NCBI GenBank assembly: GCA_007115705.1
Contig: QXEO01000464.1
Span: 9,292,317-9,356,316 of the forward strand
DNA from: Dactylis glomerata
Taxonomy: Eukaryota; Streptophyta; Magnoliopsida; Poales; Poaceae
Reading direction: 5' to 3'
Length of the DNA: 64,000 nt
Part shown: positions 45,195-57,903 of the stretch, in pieces
Layout: every line of letters starts with the position of its first letter
How positions within the stretch are numbered: the first letter of the stretch is position 1
The notes under the pieces: generated by a model
What the model was told of the DNA's origin: nothing
The model's input: only the letters and a program-made list of their open reading frames with translations
Databases searched by the model: none
Translations under genes and position numbers: made by a program

Positions 45195-46632
45195 TGATAC
45201 GTCTCAAACGTATCTATAATTTTTGATGCTCCATGCTTGTTTTTACACCATTTGCCTTGTGTTTCGTTACACTTCGTGGCGTTTTTATGCGATTTCTGGA
45301 ACTAACCTATTGACAAGATGCCACAGTGCCAGTTCCTTGTTTTCTACTATTTTTGTGTTTCAGAAAAGCTACATAGGAAATATTCTCGAAATTGGACGAA
45401 ACAAAAGCCGAACGTCCAGAAATTCACCGAACCTTCCAGAGAACCGAAGAGGAGACGGAGTGGGGCCACGAGGGCCCCACACAATAGGGCGGTGTGGCCT
45501 GGCCCCTGGCCGCGCCCCCTACGTGTGAGGGTGCCCTGGCAGCCCCCTAACGACGCCCCTTCGCCTATATAAAGCCTTGGGACGGAAAACCCTAAAGGAG
45601 TCGACGAAATTTCCAGAACAATTCCGCAGCTCCGCCGCCGCCGCCGCCGACGAATTTCCGGGGACAGAAGTCTCTGTTCCGGCACCCTGCCAGGACGGGG
45701 AAGTGCCCCCGGAGCCATCTCCATCGGTCTCCATCACCGTCTCCGCTGTCTCCATCGACCTCACTGCCATCTCCATCGCCCTTGTTGTCTCCTATGATGA
45801 GGATGGAGTAGTTCTCCCCCGGGGCTGAGGGCTCTACCGGTAGCTATGTGGTTCACCTCTCTCTCCCATGATGTGATCTTTATGTGATCATGAGCTTTGT
45901 ATCTAGTTGAACTGGTAGATATTATTATTCAGATATTATGCTACTCCTATGCTTAATTATTATACTCTCTGGAGATACCTCGTATCATGGTGTAAAGGTG
46001 ACTAGTGTGTGCATCATGTGTATCTTTTTGGTTAATGTCTCTATGAAATGTTGGTGTTTGTTGGAACCATCTAGTGCGTTCACAGTGATAGTGTGGGACA
46101 ATCTAGTTTGGGTACATATGGACTTTGAGGAGTGCTTCGTAGCCCTACGCATGATTAGTGTATGTTTTCCATTGGAGAATTGTTTTGAGTTACATATTGA
46201 TGATAGTATCTATTGGTTCAATTATGTTATATTTGTTGGGAGTGTGTCCACTAGTGAAAGTATGATCCCTAGGCCTTGTTTCCAAGCATTGCACACCGTT
46301 TACTTCCTGTTTTGTTACATGTTTGCTCGCAGCGATATTTATTTCAGATTACATTTGCTACTTATAATCATCACTACCACTTGTATTTCACTATCTCTTC
46401 GCCGAACTAGTGCACCTATACATCTGACAAGTGTATTGGGTGTGTTGGGGACACAAGAGACTTTCTGTATCGTAATTGCAGGGTTGCTTGAGAGGGATAG
46501 CTTTGACCTCTTCCTCCCTGAGTTCGATAAACCTTGGTTGATCCACTTAAGGGAAACTTGCTGCTGCTCTACAAACCTCTGCACTTGGAGGCCCAACACT
46601 GTCTACAAGAACAGACGCGTGTGTAGACATCA
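45195..46632 (+). repeat. LTR-c, 1438 bp
   Basis: Contains about 29 extra bases (TTCGATAAACCTTGGTTGAT..., near 46522-46550) that LTR-a and LTR-b lack. A similar stretch exists in the LTR of element D, so the long form is the older state. Confidence 0.92.
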
Positions 46633-46637
46633 CTGGC

Positions 46638-47326
46638 CTTCGCCGTTCAGATATCGTGGAAGAGCTAGGGAGAACAAAGCCCAAAATAGTGTCAGAGTTA
46701 GTAGAGATAGCAAGCAGATTCGCCGATGGAGAAGACACTTACAACAACAAAAGGGCGCGTTCACCAGAAGGCGATGGAGCAAGCAGGCAAAGACGCAGGT
46801 TTCGCAACGAGGATGGGCGCATAAGACCCAATCAAGTAGCCGCAGGATACGGAAAGGGAGACGAGGAAGGAAACGAGAGAAGCCAAAATATTCTGACCCA
46901 TCGGCGGAGGACATGCTTCATGGACCTTGCCGCATCCACTATGCGTACCTAGATGGCACGAGAGTTTCCAATCATCTAATGAGAGATTGTAGGACGTTCC
47001 TAAGACTGCAGGATGCAATGGAATTAAGCCAAGGAGCACAACAAGGAAACACAACACAGGGCAGTGTAACCACATTCCAAGGATATCAAGCACAAATTAA
47101 CGCAGGTCATCCACAATCAAATGTGTATATATCTGCAATGATCCAGCCTGTCCCAAAATCCAAGAAAGAGCAGAAGAGTATATCAAGGAAAGTGAACCTA
47201 GCAATATCGTCACCACCAGCAACTATAGAATATCTGCGATGGTCAGACCAAATGATCAGGTTCAGCACAGCAGACCACCCAAGAAAATTACCCAGGCCAG
47301 GACACGCACCAATGGTGTTGAAGGCG
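46638..47326 (+). pseudogene. Element H gag end and start of protease, cut by element D
   Basis: The first frame reads VEELGRTKPKIVSELVEIAS and RFADGED, the end of a gypsy gag. After a frameshift near 46900 another frame reads HYAYLDGTRVSNHLMRDCRT and PPATIEYLRWSDQMIRFSTA, ending PRPGHAPMVL. This is the conserved run-up to the aspartic protease of grass gypsy elements. It stops at 47326 where element D begins. The normally following protease active site is not in this piece. Confidence 0.75.
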
Positions 47327-49499
47327 TGATTGCGGTGCGGTGTTGATGTAGATGACCGCCCAGTTGGGAACCCCAAGAGGAAGGTATGATGAGCACAACA
47401 GCAAGTTTTCCCTCAGTAAGAAACCAAGGTTTATCGAACCAGTAGGAAAAAGCCAAACTTGTGAAGGTGATGCCTGCTAGCTTCACGACAGCTCCGGACA
47501 ATTTATTAGGCGCCTCGTCCAGTGCTTTGCTTTGCACCAGCAACAACATGGAACCTGCACACAATACAACCAAGAACTTTGCTCTCAACTTACGATGAGG
47601 TTGTCAATCTCACCGGTTTGCTGTAAACAAAGGTATGAGCGTATCGACTAGAAAGCAATAGTAGTATGCGAGAAAGTAAACAATGCGAGTAAAAGTAAAA
47701 CGGTAATAGCAATGTAAAGGAAATTGGACCGGGGTCCACAGTTCACTAGTGCTGTCTCTCCATAAGATAAATAACAACATGCTGGGTAAACAAATTACAG
47801 TTGGGCAATTGATAGAATAAAGATAACATGCATATGTCACTGAGGATCACTATGAGATTTACTCTGGGAATTACAGTAAAATACATAGACCGCCATCCAA
47901 CTGCATCTATGACTAATAATCCACCCACGGGGATATCATTCGAACACCCCACAAGTATTAAGTTGCGAACAACAGATAACTGCATTAAGCAAAGTGTGAA
48001 TGTAAACAAAACGAATGTCCTTGGACACAAGAATGTTGTTTTCTCCCTAGTGGCAACATCACATCTACAACCTTAGAGGTTTCTGTCACTCCCCCAGATT
48101 AAATAGAGGCATGAACCCAACTATCGAGCATAAATACCCCCTCTTGGAGTCACTAGTATCTACTTGGCCAAGATAGCTACTAACAACGGAGAGCATGCAA
48201 GATCATAAACAACATAGAGATAACATAAGATAATATTAAGCACATCAACTTAACATAACACCAATATTCATCGGATCCCAACAAACACAACATGTAGAAT
48301 TACACAAAGGTGATCTCGATCATGTAAGGTAGCTCACGAGATCTAAACATGAAGCACATGGTGGAGAAGACAACCATCTAGCTACTGCTATGGACCCATA
48401 GTCCAAGGTAGACTACTCACTCATCACGCCGGAGGCAAGCATGGCGATGAAGAAGACCTCTGGCGGTGATTCGCCTCTCCGGCAGGTTTCCGGGAAGAGC
48501 TTCTGGACCCTCCCGATCTCGGGTCGACGACGGCGGCGGATCGCGATGTGTTTCTGGAAAATTGATCGGGTCTTTAGGTTTTTCTCGTCGGGGGGTCTTT
48601 ATAGGCGAAGGGGCAGCGTCAGAAGTGGACCAGGGGGCCCTCACCATAGGGCGGCGTGGCCAGGGGCTGGGCCGCGCCCCCTGTTGGTGAGGCTGGCCCC
48701 TGGCCCCTCTCCGTCTCCTCCTCGGTCTTCTGGAAGCTTCGTTAAATATTAGGAGGTTCGGCTTTTGTTTCGTCCAATTCCGAGAATATTTCATGTGTAA
48801 CTTTTCTGAAACACAAAACAGCAGAAAACAGGGAACTGGCACTTTGGCATCTTATTAATAGGTTAGTCCCGGAAAATGCATAAAAATGCCACGAAGTGTA
48901 CAAAACACTAAGCAAATGGTGTAAGAACAAGCATGGAGCATCAAAAATTATAGATACGTTTGAGACGTATCAGCATCCCCAAGTTTAACTGCTGCTCATC
49001 CTCGAGTAGGTAAGTGATAACAAAAGAAATAATTTTTTAGGTGACATGCACTAACACAATCTTGATCATCTATGTAAGCATTGAGTGCTGGGATCAAAAG
49101 AACTTAAAACATGGGCATGAAAGACATAATCTTGATAGAAGAAACTTAGCAACCATGTTATAACATGAAAAAGAACACAAACGAGAGATCATGAAAATGA
49201 AACAATGAAACTCAAACGTGTGTTCAAATCATATGGAAAAACATAGCAAATGGTTTTCAGCTTGTCCTTCATGGAATAGCAAAACATAAATGCATAGGAC
49301 ACCTTCAAGTTTAAGAGGGCGACTAGATACAAGTAATTTAAGAACAAGTGAAACCAAAATCATGAATCAGCCAATGATAAACTTTGGGACTATGCACATT
49401 AAACTTAGAATGACAACTCTGCTCTCTTAGACGATGCATAAAGGTAGCAGGTGGAGACTCAACATAAAAGCAAAAGAAAGGCCCTTCGCAGAGGGAAGC
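47327..49499 (-). mobile_element. Element D: LTR and adjoining interior, cut by element F
   Basis: Minus-strand LTR 47327-48972 (1646 bp), starting on its own strand TGATACGTCTCAAACG and ending CGCAATCA. It is followed at 48973-49499 by polypurine-side interior sequence homologous to that of elements A and B (AAACTTGGGGATGC, then the poorly coding 3' region). It inserted into the protease region of element H. The rest of D must lie beyond element F, outside the window. No ORF is visible in the part seen. Confidence 0.8.
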
Positions 49500-52400
49500 T
49501 GTCACATCCCAAAAATTTGGAATGTGAAAAATAAATAAAATAGGAACCATGTTTGTTGAATTGATTGATATTTCACAAGGAATTAAAACTTTTGATTAAT
49601 TTTAAAACTTTATTAGGAGGAACCATTTCAAACTTCTATTATTACTTGAAAAACTCAATTGAGAAAATAAGATTTCAAAATACTATTGTGTTTTTAATTC
49701 AAATTCTATGCAAGCATATTCGCAAGGAAATATTTTACAAATGGTTTATATCAAATAAAGTTGCACTTCCAAAATTTTGTTAAAATAAAGTTCAAATATT
49801 ACTATTAGAGTTTATTCTTTGATTCTAAAAGAAATTATTTTGAAAACCCAAATTCTGTTTTATCTTATGCAATAAAACCCTTAGATCAAATTTATAAGGC
49901 TTTATTAGAATTCTGGTTTAAATTAGGAAAACATGTTTATTACTGTCCTAGTTTGTTTCTTTGAATTTTAGAAAAAAATTGCAATTGGTTTGAAGTCATT
50001 TGAACATCAAATGCAAAAGTTATGATTAAATAAAGAAAATAGAAAAAGAAAAGAAGAAAAGAGAAGAAAAAATTATGAAAAGGGGCTCGGGAACCCCTCG
50101 GCCCAGCAAAGAAAGAAGCCCGCGGCCCACTTACCCTTTTCCCCCCGAACCGGTATAGATCTTTTCTTCCCTTGACCGATAGGTGGGACCCACCTGTCAT
50201 CCCTGACCTCCAGCCGATAATCTCGCCGGAGAATTACCCGAGCCCACTGATTTCTTCCCCTCTTCATTGCGCATTACTCCTTGCCCGTTTCGAGCTCTCA
50301 TCGCGCCTACAAATAGCCCACCCCTCCTCTCGGATTCCCCTCTTCTTCCTCTCTGAAACGCGCCGCCGGACCACTCTAATTCCTCGACGGAGATCCGCGG
50401 TACTGCGACCAAGTTATCATCGATTCCAGCGATTTCAGGTAGCCCCGACGCCCGCGGCTAACACCTCTCCTCTTCCCTCGCACGCGCGCGTCCCCCTAAC
50501 CTTGTTTCCTGTTCAATTGTGCAGCAAACCGTCGCTGCAGGTGCATACCCAAAGCTCGCCGACGCGCCCTCGTCTCTAGCCATCTCCTCCTCCTGCAGCG
50601 GGACGCGAACAACATCGGATATCACGCAATCGAGACCTCTGCATCGCTCTGAACCTCGTCGAACTCTCCCCTGCCTCGGAAACCCATCGGAGCGTCGCCG
50701 GAGGTCAACGCCTGGCCGCAGTCTTGCCGGAGATGGCCGGAACCCTAGCCCGAGGTGAGCCACCCCCTCCCCTCTCTCTCGTCCGTTGGATCCAGAACTA
50801 ATGGGCTAGGTTAGATCACTTAATGAAAGGGTACCAGACGATCTGATCCGCTCAATCATCTTTAAATCCGATGGTCCAGAAGACGGATCCGGCCGAACCG
50901 GTATCGGCTAATAGGAGAACGCCACATGGCCAGTCTCTTGGGGTAAAATAGAAAATCGAATTAGAAATTGATAGAAATATGTATAAACTTTGAAAATCAA
51001 TATCTTTTGATCTGTTTATCCAAAAATTACAAATAATATGTCTATGAACTCCTAAAAATGTGTAGAACACTATTATGTGATAAAATTTGACTTTTGAACT
51101 AGTTAAAAACAAATAAAATTTAAAAATGTAAGTTTGAGTGATTTTGTTATAATTCAAATTCTATAAATCCTTTTCAATTAATTCTTTTTGAAAATGGATC
51201 TTATTGTTATCCTCTATCCAATAGAACCATTGCACAAAATATTTGAACCAATTTTATCAAGTATTCAAATTCAAATGGAGATTTGAGTATTTTCCTCCTA
51301 GATTCAATTCTATAATTATTTTAGCCATAATTCCTTCTGCAAAATTAAATATCTTGATAATATAAAACCACCAGAACACTTCACACACATATCTTAGGTA
51401 TTCAAAGTCAACTCCTTTAGCACATCCTTTTTGCAAGATTTGTGTTATTTGAAACACCTTGCAAATATCAAATCCCTAATTCCTATCATGCACTTTGTGC
51501 TATTTGTTTTTGTCCCACTAAAACCAAAAAGTGTGAAATATACTAAGTCCTAATGACCACATAAAATCTACTCTCTACCTTTGCCCAAGTGCAAAACCAT
51601 CAATCCCATCACATCCAAATTCTTCTAAGTGTTTGACTACTCCATCCAACAATGTGGCATAGAAATCTTTCCATACCAAGACCATGGAGAAGAAGTTGAA
51701 GAGAAGACAAGAAGAGGAAGGAAAAGAAGAAGTTGAAGAGAAGACAATGAGTGGAAGGCAAAACAAGAAGTTGAAAGGGAAGACAAAGAGATAAAGGAAA
51801 GATAAGAAGATCAAGAGAAGAGAGACCAAGTCAAGAAAATAAAAGTGTTAGACCTCATGACTTAGAATTTATCCATCAAACTTCTCAAAACCAAGCCTAA
51901 GATTTCCCTTGATCTATTTTGCTAAGTGTTTGACACTTCTTAACAATTTAGAAAACCCCATCAATCTTTAGAAGTCTTTGACTTATCCAATCTCTCCATC
52001 CATATCAAGTCAATTTCATGGCACATCTTTTGTCCAATTATCACTAGGACTTGAAGATTAAGCTAAAACAAATAAACACCTTTGTTTGTCCTTCTTGATT
52101 ATGCGGCTTGAATGGTGTGTTTATGTTGTGTTCTTTTCTATCTTATAGTTGTACGGAGAGCTACAAGTGTTGATTAAGAGAAGTACAATCTTCAGAAATA
52201 ACTAAGGCAAGTGTAATCATCTTCTTGTCCTACTAAAGTTTTGTCACTAGTAGCTTTTCTTGTAGAAGACGCATGAGTAGGTTGTTTTAGAGTTTTGTCT
52301 AAAAAGCTTTGCTAGGTTTTGCCTAAGTCTCATTGATTAGCCTTTGCATCTCCTTAGTAGATTTACTGCTGCTATAGGTTACCTTGTCTTACACTTATGT

Positions 52401-53672
52401 TTTTGGGAAGGGAAATTCACATGTTTTGGCTAAGTGTTGAAAACCTTGTTTTGCAAAACCAAGAAAAACAACTAAGTTAATGAAACACCTAGGTGGAAGT
52501 GGTAAGATGGATTTATGTTGAGTGGTTCCCTGGGGTCATGTCATCGAACCTCTGAACCAGCAGGTGTATCTCACATGTGGATGGCCACCCAGGAACAAAG
52601 AGATTGGAGACGTTCAAGTCGTGAAGCTTCCAGTGCAACCACGAGTCATATGGGCTCTGTCTTAACTAACTAAGTTGCGAGAACTCAGCCAGACGGACAG
52701 AGGGTGGTAGATGATGATAGGATGGAACATGTCCGGGTTGGTCTGAGGAATTGCTTCTGAAAGGTCTCGTCTTAGTCTTCACTTGGCCATTTGAGCAAAA
52801 TGAGCATCATGGCAAAAGAGGTTGACTGAGTCTTGTGGGAAAAGTGCACCACCTCTGCAGAGGGTTAAAAACTAAGTACTTAGCCATGTCCCCGGTTACG
52901 GACAATTTTGAGTGACATGATTTTGAAGCTGTTCAAGGATCTCCTCATGCCAACTTCTTAAAATTAAAACTTGTGGGTGAACTGGGAATATGGCAATTGG
53001 TGCAAGTGTCTATTGGCTAGCAGTTCCCGTGCCATTTCTATGTGCCAGTGTTTGCAGGAATAGGTCACCCAAACCTAGTTGTCCATATGTAGTAATTAAT
53101 GATTTTGACATTTGATGTAAGTGTCTATCGACCAGTGTGTCCCGTACGATAACTACGGCCTGTGGCTAGAGGGGTATGTCACCCAAGTCAAGTTGTCCAG
53201 CAGAAGTTTTGTTTTGAGACAATGATAGGATAAAAATTGCTTAGCGCAAACAGGCCTGAAGCTCCACCTAGCCAAATATTCATTTAAGTGTTAGGCTCCA
53301 TTTGTGTCCACAAAACAATGACATCTTGCCAATACAATTCAAGTGTATTGACCCTTTGTGGCTGCAACGTTTCATGTTGTAGGTTTTGACGTTAAGAAAG
53401 GTTCGACAGGGTTACGGGTCTATCCGCAGCATGTTCGCCTGTGGCACATGAAGAAGAAGGACTGCATGCTATTTTGTTTTTGTTGTAAACTCTGAAAGCT
53501 TTATGCTATAAGCATTGTAAAGTTTCTTTATGTAATTGCTGGATCATGCGATGTAATAAATTGACCTTTGTTTCTTGGTATTACATCTTAAACTGTGTGT
53601 GCTAGCGTTGATCCAGGGACTAGCACTGAAAAAGCACAGGGATCATCATCTTTAAAAGGTGAGGTCACTACA
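49500..53672 (+). repeat. 5' LTR of element F, 4173 bp
   Basis: Bounded by TGTCACATCC and GTCACTACA followed by the Met-tRNA primer site. It contains a GC-rich block (about 50090-50780) with a TATA-like ACAAATAGCCC near 50308, and AT-rich flanks. The frames in the GC-rich block are not conserved genes by eye. Confidence 0.8.
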
Positions 53673-54163
53673 GATGGTATCAGAGCAAAGTGTTGCCCTT
53701 AGGTTCGTAACACTAGGATTGGACAAAGACCCCTTAGAAATATAGGAGTTGCTTTTATTTCTAAGTTAAAAATTTACCCACTCATTACCTCGTAAACTCT
53801 TCCCTTAGCCATTTTTGTCTCTACTTCTCTTCATTTCAACTCAAGGACGAAGAGCTTCAACTTCAACACCTCAAAGGACTTCAAGATCCACCCACCTCTA
53901 TCATCAAAGGAAGCAAATTGAAGAAATTTAGAAGAAAAAGTCTATGCATCAATAGTTCTAGGACTTAGAAATTCTTATGAAGGATCTTGATAACAATAGG
54001 ACCAATGAACTACTTTGCAAACGAAGAGCTACTTGCCCCACTCAAAGAGAATGACAAGATGATGAGCTTAGAAAATACCCTAGGGTTTCAAATTTTGTCC
54101 AAGTTTTACTTTCTGGTTAAGATATTCTTCCACTACTTATTCCTTTGTTTTAAAATCTTTTAG

Positions 54164-54685
54164 ATGGCCAGCATCAACGAATCCGTCAAGAAAGGACCCG
54201 TGATGACCATGACCCTGAAGAGTGACACCGAATTTCCTAAGGCACTGAAGAACCTCATGTTAAGCATGGGAATGCAAGGAGAAGCTGTCTACAAGGGATT
54301 TCCAGTGGTTTATGAAGGTCAAGAGTATTGGTGGGTACAACTCCACCTATACAAGAACAAAGAAGATGGCCACAAGAAGATGGGACTCTGGATGTTCACC
54401 AACTCTGAGATGTATCCATCATTCTTTGACTCTGCAAGATGTGCTTCATGGGCAGCTATAAAAGAACTTGGAGAGAGACTCAAGTGGAGACCTTATAATA
54501 CTCAGAAGGACCTCAAAGAAGAAACAGAGGATAGTACTGAACTGAAGGAAACCATTAGTCAACTTCAAGGTGACATGGTAGAGCTTGCATTCAAGCTTGG
54601 TGTTCAAAATGATCTCAACATCACCAAGGATGATCAGATTACAGCTCTGAAGAAGCAGATAGACCAAACCAATGGATCTGCCTGA
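54164..54685 (+). CDS. Element F ORF, 173 residues, orphan
   Basis: Intact frame starting MASINESVKKGPVMTMTLKS. The middle reads YEGQEYWWVQLHLYKNKEDG and then SARCASWAAIKELGERLKWR: two beta-like strands followed by an Ala-rich helix. That order is reminiscent of a small RNA-binding fold such as dsRBD, though this is only a resemblance. The last ~55 residues (ELKETISQLQGDMVELAFKL onward) predict a coiled coil. It stands 490 bp after the primer site, in the position of gag, but has no gag or zinc-knuckle motif. I do not recognise the family. Confidence 0.6.
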   Translation: MASINESVKKGPVMTMTLKSDTEFPKALKNLMLSMGMQGEAVYKGFPVVYEGQEYWWVQLHLYKNKEDGHKKMGLWMFTNSEMYPSFFDSARCASWAAIKELGERLKWRPYNTQKDLKEETEDSTELKETISQLQGDMVELAFKLGVQNDLNITKDDQITALKKQIDQTNGSA

Positions 54686-55936
54686 AAGGGAACAAAGCCT
54701 TAGTTGGACCTCCACTTAAAGACTTGTAATAAGCGACATCGTTGTAATAAATGTCTATGATCATACCGACTTGTGGAATGATCGTACCTCTCGTTTGTGT
54801 TAAAACTTGATTGCTTAATAAGTTGAATGAATGTTAGATAATGTTGTAATGTGAATTGCCTTGATCTGCAGTGTTGGTTAGGAATTTTCTTTAGATCCCT
54901 TCTGTCCAGTCTCATCCTTATTCAAACCCAAACAAGTGTTTCTTGACAACCTCCATGAAGACAATAACATTGATAGATCCAGCTAAGATGCTCAGTATCA
55001 AGAAGAAGCATAGAACAAGAGATGGCAAACCGAAGGGTCTACAAGCTAAGAGATTTTTTTCCATATGCGAGTTTACACAAACCACTAGCTAAGGATCGAT
55101 AGATTTGTTTTCTAAAAAAAATCTTAACAAGAATTGAAACATGGATTCAATATCCATAGAATCTTTTGTCAAAACTAGCAAGGTGACAAAGAGTTAGAAT
55201 GCGAGATTCAATAAACCATATATGAAGTAATGATTTGGGTGTAGGATGGATTGATCACCATTCGTACTACTCTTATTATTCGCATTCATAATGTTGGCTT
55301 TGCGAATCTTGAGTGACATACCTACAAGAGGGACGACGTTGTTAAGCCTAAACCTTAGGAGGATAGAATATTATACCTCAATATAGGCAAGTGTTGCCAA
55401 ACATAGGAATACGGTGAGGATGAAGCACAAGCTTACCATTGAAGAAGACTTGCAATGGAGGACGACCCTCAGAGTTCAGATATATCCAACAGTGGTGTAT
55501 GAGAAGTTTCAATCCTAAGATGAAAGTCCAAGAAGTATCAAATATGGATATGAAATGAAGCTATGAGAACACCTCAACTTGGTCTTCTGATTGACCCAAA
55601 GAGTGACTCTTCAGTGTCCAAAGTAGTTCAACAACTACCTTGATGAACAGAAACTCTACAATAGAGGAAAGTTATACTCAAAGCCACCTTGAGGAAGAAT
55701 TGATGCTATAGTATGTGAGATGACACCCACCTATTGGAAATGAAGGTAGAAGCAACATATGGCACAAAGTTGACCCAGTGTCAAGTCATATACAAGATGT
55801 GCCTACCATGAACCCAAAACCTAGACTACCCACAAAAGTTTCTTTTAAGGGTGGTAGCCCACCTAGCATCCCAAACCCATCTTTCTTTCTAGCCTCTCCA
55901 AATCTCGGGATGAGATTTCTTTTAAGGGTGGTAGTC

Positions 55937-57568
55937 TGTCACATTCCAAAAATTTGGAATGTGAAAAATAAATAAACAGGAACCATGTTTGTTGAATTGA
56001 TTCAAATTTCACAAGGAATTAAAACTTTTGATTAATTTTAAAACTTTATTAGGAGGAACCATTTCAAACTTCTATTATTACTTAAAAACTCAATTGAGAA
56101 AATAAGATTTCAAAATACTATGGTGTTTTTAATTCAAATCCTATGCAAGCATATTTGCAAGGAAATATTTTACAAATGGTTTATATCAAATAAAGTTGCA
56201 CTTCCAAATTTTTGTTAAAATAAAGTTCAAATATTACTATTAGAGTTTATTCTCTGATTTTAAAAGAAATTATTTTGAAAACCCAAATTCTATTTTATCT
56301 TATGCAATAAAACCCTTAGATCAAATTTATAAGGCTTTATTAGAATTCTGGTTTAAATTAGGAAAACATGTTTATTACTGTCCTAGTTTGTTTCTTTGAA
56401 TTTTAGAATTTTTTTGCAATTGGTTTGAAGTTATTTGAACATCAAATGCAAAAGTTATGATTAAATAAAGAAAACAGAAAAAGAAAAGAAGAAAAGAGAA
56501 GAAAAAATTATGAAAAGGGGCTCGGGAACCCCTCGGCCCAGCAAAGAAAGAAGCCCGCGGCCCACTTACCCTTTTCCCCCCTGAACCGGTACAGATCTTT
56601 TCTTTCCCTGACCGACAGGTGGGACCCACCTGTCATCCCTGACCTCCAGCCGATAATCTCGCCAGAGAATTACCTGAGCCCGCTGATTTCTCCCCCTCTT
56701 CATTGCGCATTACTCCTTGCCCGTTTCGAGCTGTCGTCGCGCCTACAAATAGCCCTCCCCTCCTCTCTGATTCCCCTCTTCTTCCTCTCTGAAACGCGCC
56801 GCCGGACCACTCTAATTCCTCGACAGAGATCCGCGGTACTGCGGCCAAGTTATCATCGATTCCAGCAATTTCAGGTAGCCTCGACGCCCGCGGCTAACAC
56901 CTCTCCTCTTCCCTCGCACGCACGCGTCCCCCTGACCTTGTTTCCTATTCAATTGTGTAGCAAACCGTCGCCGCAGGTGCTTACCCAAAGCTCGCCGACG
57001 CGCCCTCGTCTCCAGCCATCTCCTCCTCCTGCAGCGGGACGCAAACGACATCGGAGATCACGCAATCGAGACCCCTGCATCGCTCTGAACCTCGTCGACC
57101 TCTTCCCTGCCTCGGAAACCCATCGGAGCGTCGCCGGAGGTCGACGCCTAGCCGCAGTCTCGCCGGAGACGGCCGGAACCCTAGCACGAGGTGAGCCACC
57201 CCCTCCCCTCTCTCTCGTCTGTTGGATCCAGATCTAATGGGCTAGGTTAGATCACTTAATGAAAGGGTACCAGACGATCTGATCCGCTCAATCATCTTTA
57301 AATACGACGGTCCAGAAGACGGATCCGGCCAAACCAGTATCGGCTAATAAGAGAATGCCACGTGGCCAGTCTCTCGGGGTAAAATAGAAAATTGAATTAT
57401 AAATGGACAGAAATATGTATAAACTTTGAAAATCCATATCTTTTGATCTGTTTGTCAAAAAATTACAAATAATATGTCTATGAACTCCTAAAAATGTGTA
57501 GAACACTATTCTGTGATAAAATTTGACTTTTGAACTAGTTAAAAACAAATCAAATTTAAAAATATAAG
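55937..57568 (+). repeat. 3' LTR of element F, first 1632 bp
   Basis: Matches the start of the 5' LTR with scattered substitutions. It ends at AAAAATATAAG where element G begins. The 5' LTR continues at the same place (AAAAATGTAAG, then TTTGAG), so the interruption is clean. Confidence 0.85.
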
Positions 57569-57903
57569 TGACGAGGGTTAACTCGACAAATGTCCTAGAT
57601 GAAGGACTTAGGATCGGGGAGATAGGGCGTCGGATGAACTCGAAGGTAAGGTTAGTCGAAATAAGTGTATATCGAAAGTAAACTTGGGTGTTGAACCTGG
57701 CTTGCTTTCAATTTGGCCTATACCGTCCCCTCCTGACCCCTATATATAGGTGGCCAGGTCTCGAGGATCGGGTAGGGTCCGATACAGATTACAATATCGA
57801 CATACGGTAAGAACTCGTATCTTGACTATCATTACAATTGGGCCTGGCTTAACGAGCCTCAGGGGTACTCAACTAACGGGCTCTATTAGTTATGCCCTTG
57901 TCA
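57569..57903 (-). repeat. 3' LTR of element G, 335 bp
   Basis: Reverse-oriented relative of 30259-30602. It has a TATA-like CTATATATAGG on the minus strand near 57745. Confidence 0.85.

Larger units (their letters stand above)
31818..46632 (+). mobile_element. Elements B/C: LTR-internal-LTR-internal-LTR tandem array
   Basis: Three LTRs (31818-33223, 38505-39913, 45195-46632) separate two interiors of equal length (5281 bp each: 33224-38504 and 39914-45194). The repeat period is about 6690 bp. The whole array is bounded by one perfect 5-bp duplication, CTGGC (31813-31817 and 46633-46637), so it derives from a single insertion into gag of element H. Each interior has a primer site close to the Asp-tRNA type (TGGCGTCGTTGCCGGGGA at 33234), an 848-codon gag-like ORF and 2.6 kb of non-coding 3' sequence. 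Neither unit has protease, reverse transcriptase or integrase. Confidence 0.93.
49500..57568 (+). mobile_element. Element F: non-autonomous retrotransposon with 4.2-kb LTRs, cut by G
   Basis: The 5' LTR is 49500-53672. A primer site TGGTATCAGAGC (initiator Met tRNA) is at 53675-53686. A short 2.26-kb interior follows, then the 3' LTR starts at 55937 and is interrupted at 57568 by element G. LTR starts are TGTCACATCCCAAAAATTTG and TGTCACATTCCAAAAATTTG. The two LTR copies are alike over the 1.6 kb that can be compared. LTR length and start resemble Del/Tekay gypsy elements. There is no pol: the only convincing ORF is 54164-54685. Confidence 0.85.

Noticed and set aside
45938..47329. 463-codon open frame
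   Set aside because: It is a chance fusion of LTR-c with the gag remnant of element H across the insertion boundary. Only the part after 46638 is gag.
57569..57903. Solo LTR
   Set aside because: The flanks do not form a target duplication (ATAAG and GTAGC). The sequence beyond has a polypurine tract and gypsy interior, so it is the 3' LTR of element G.
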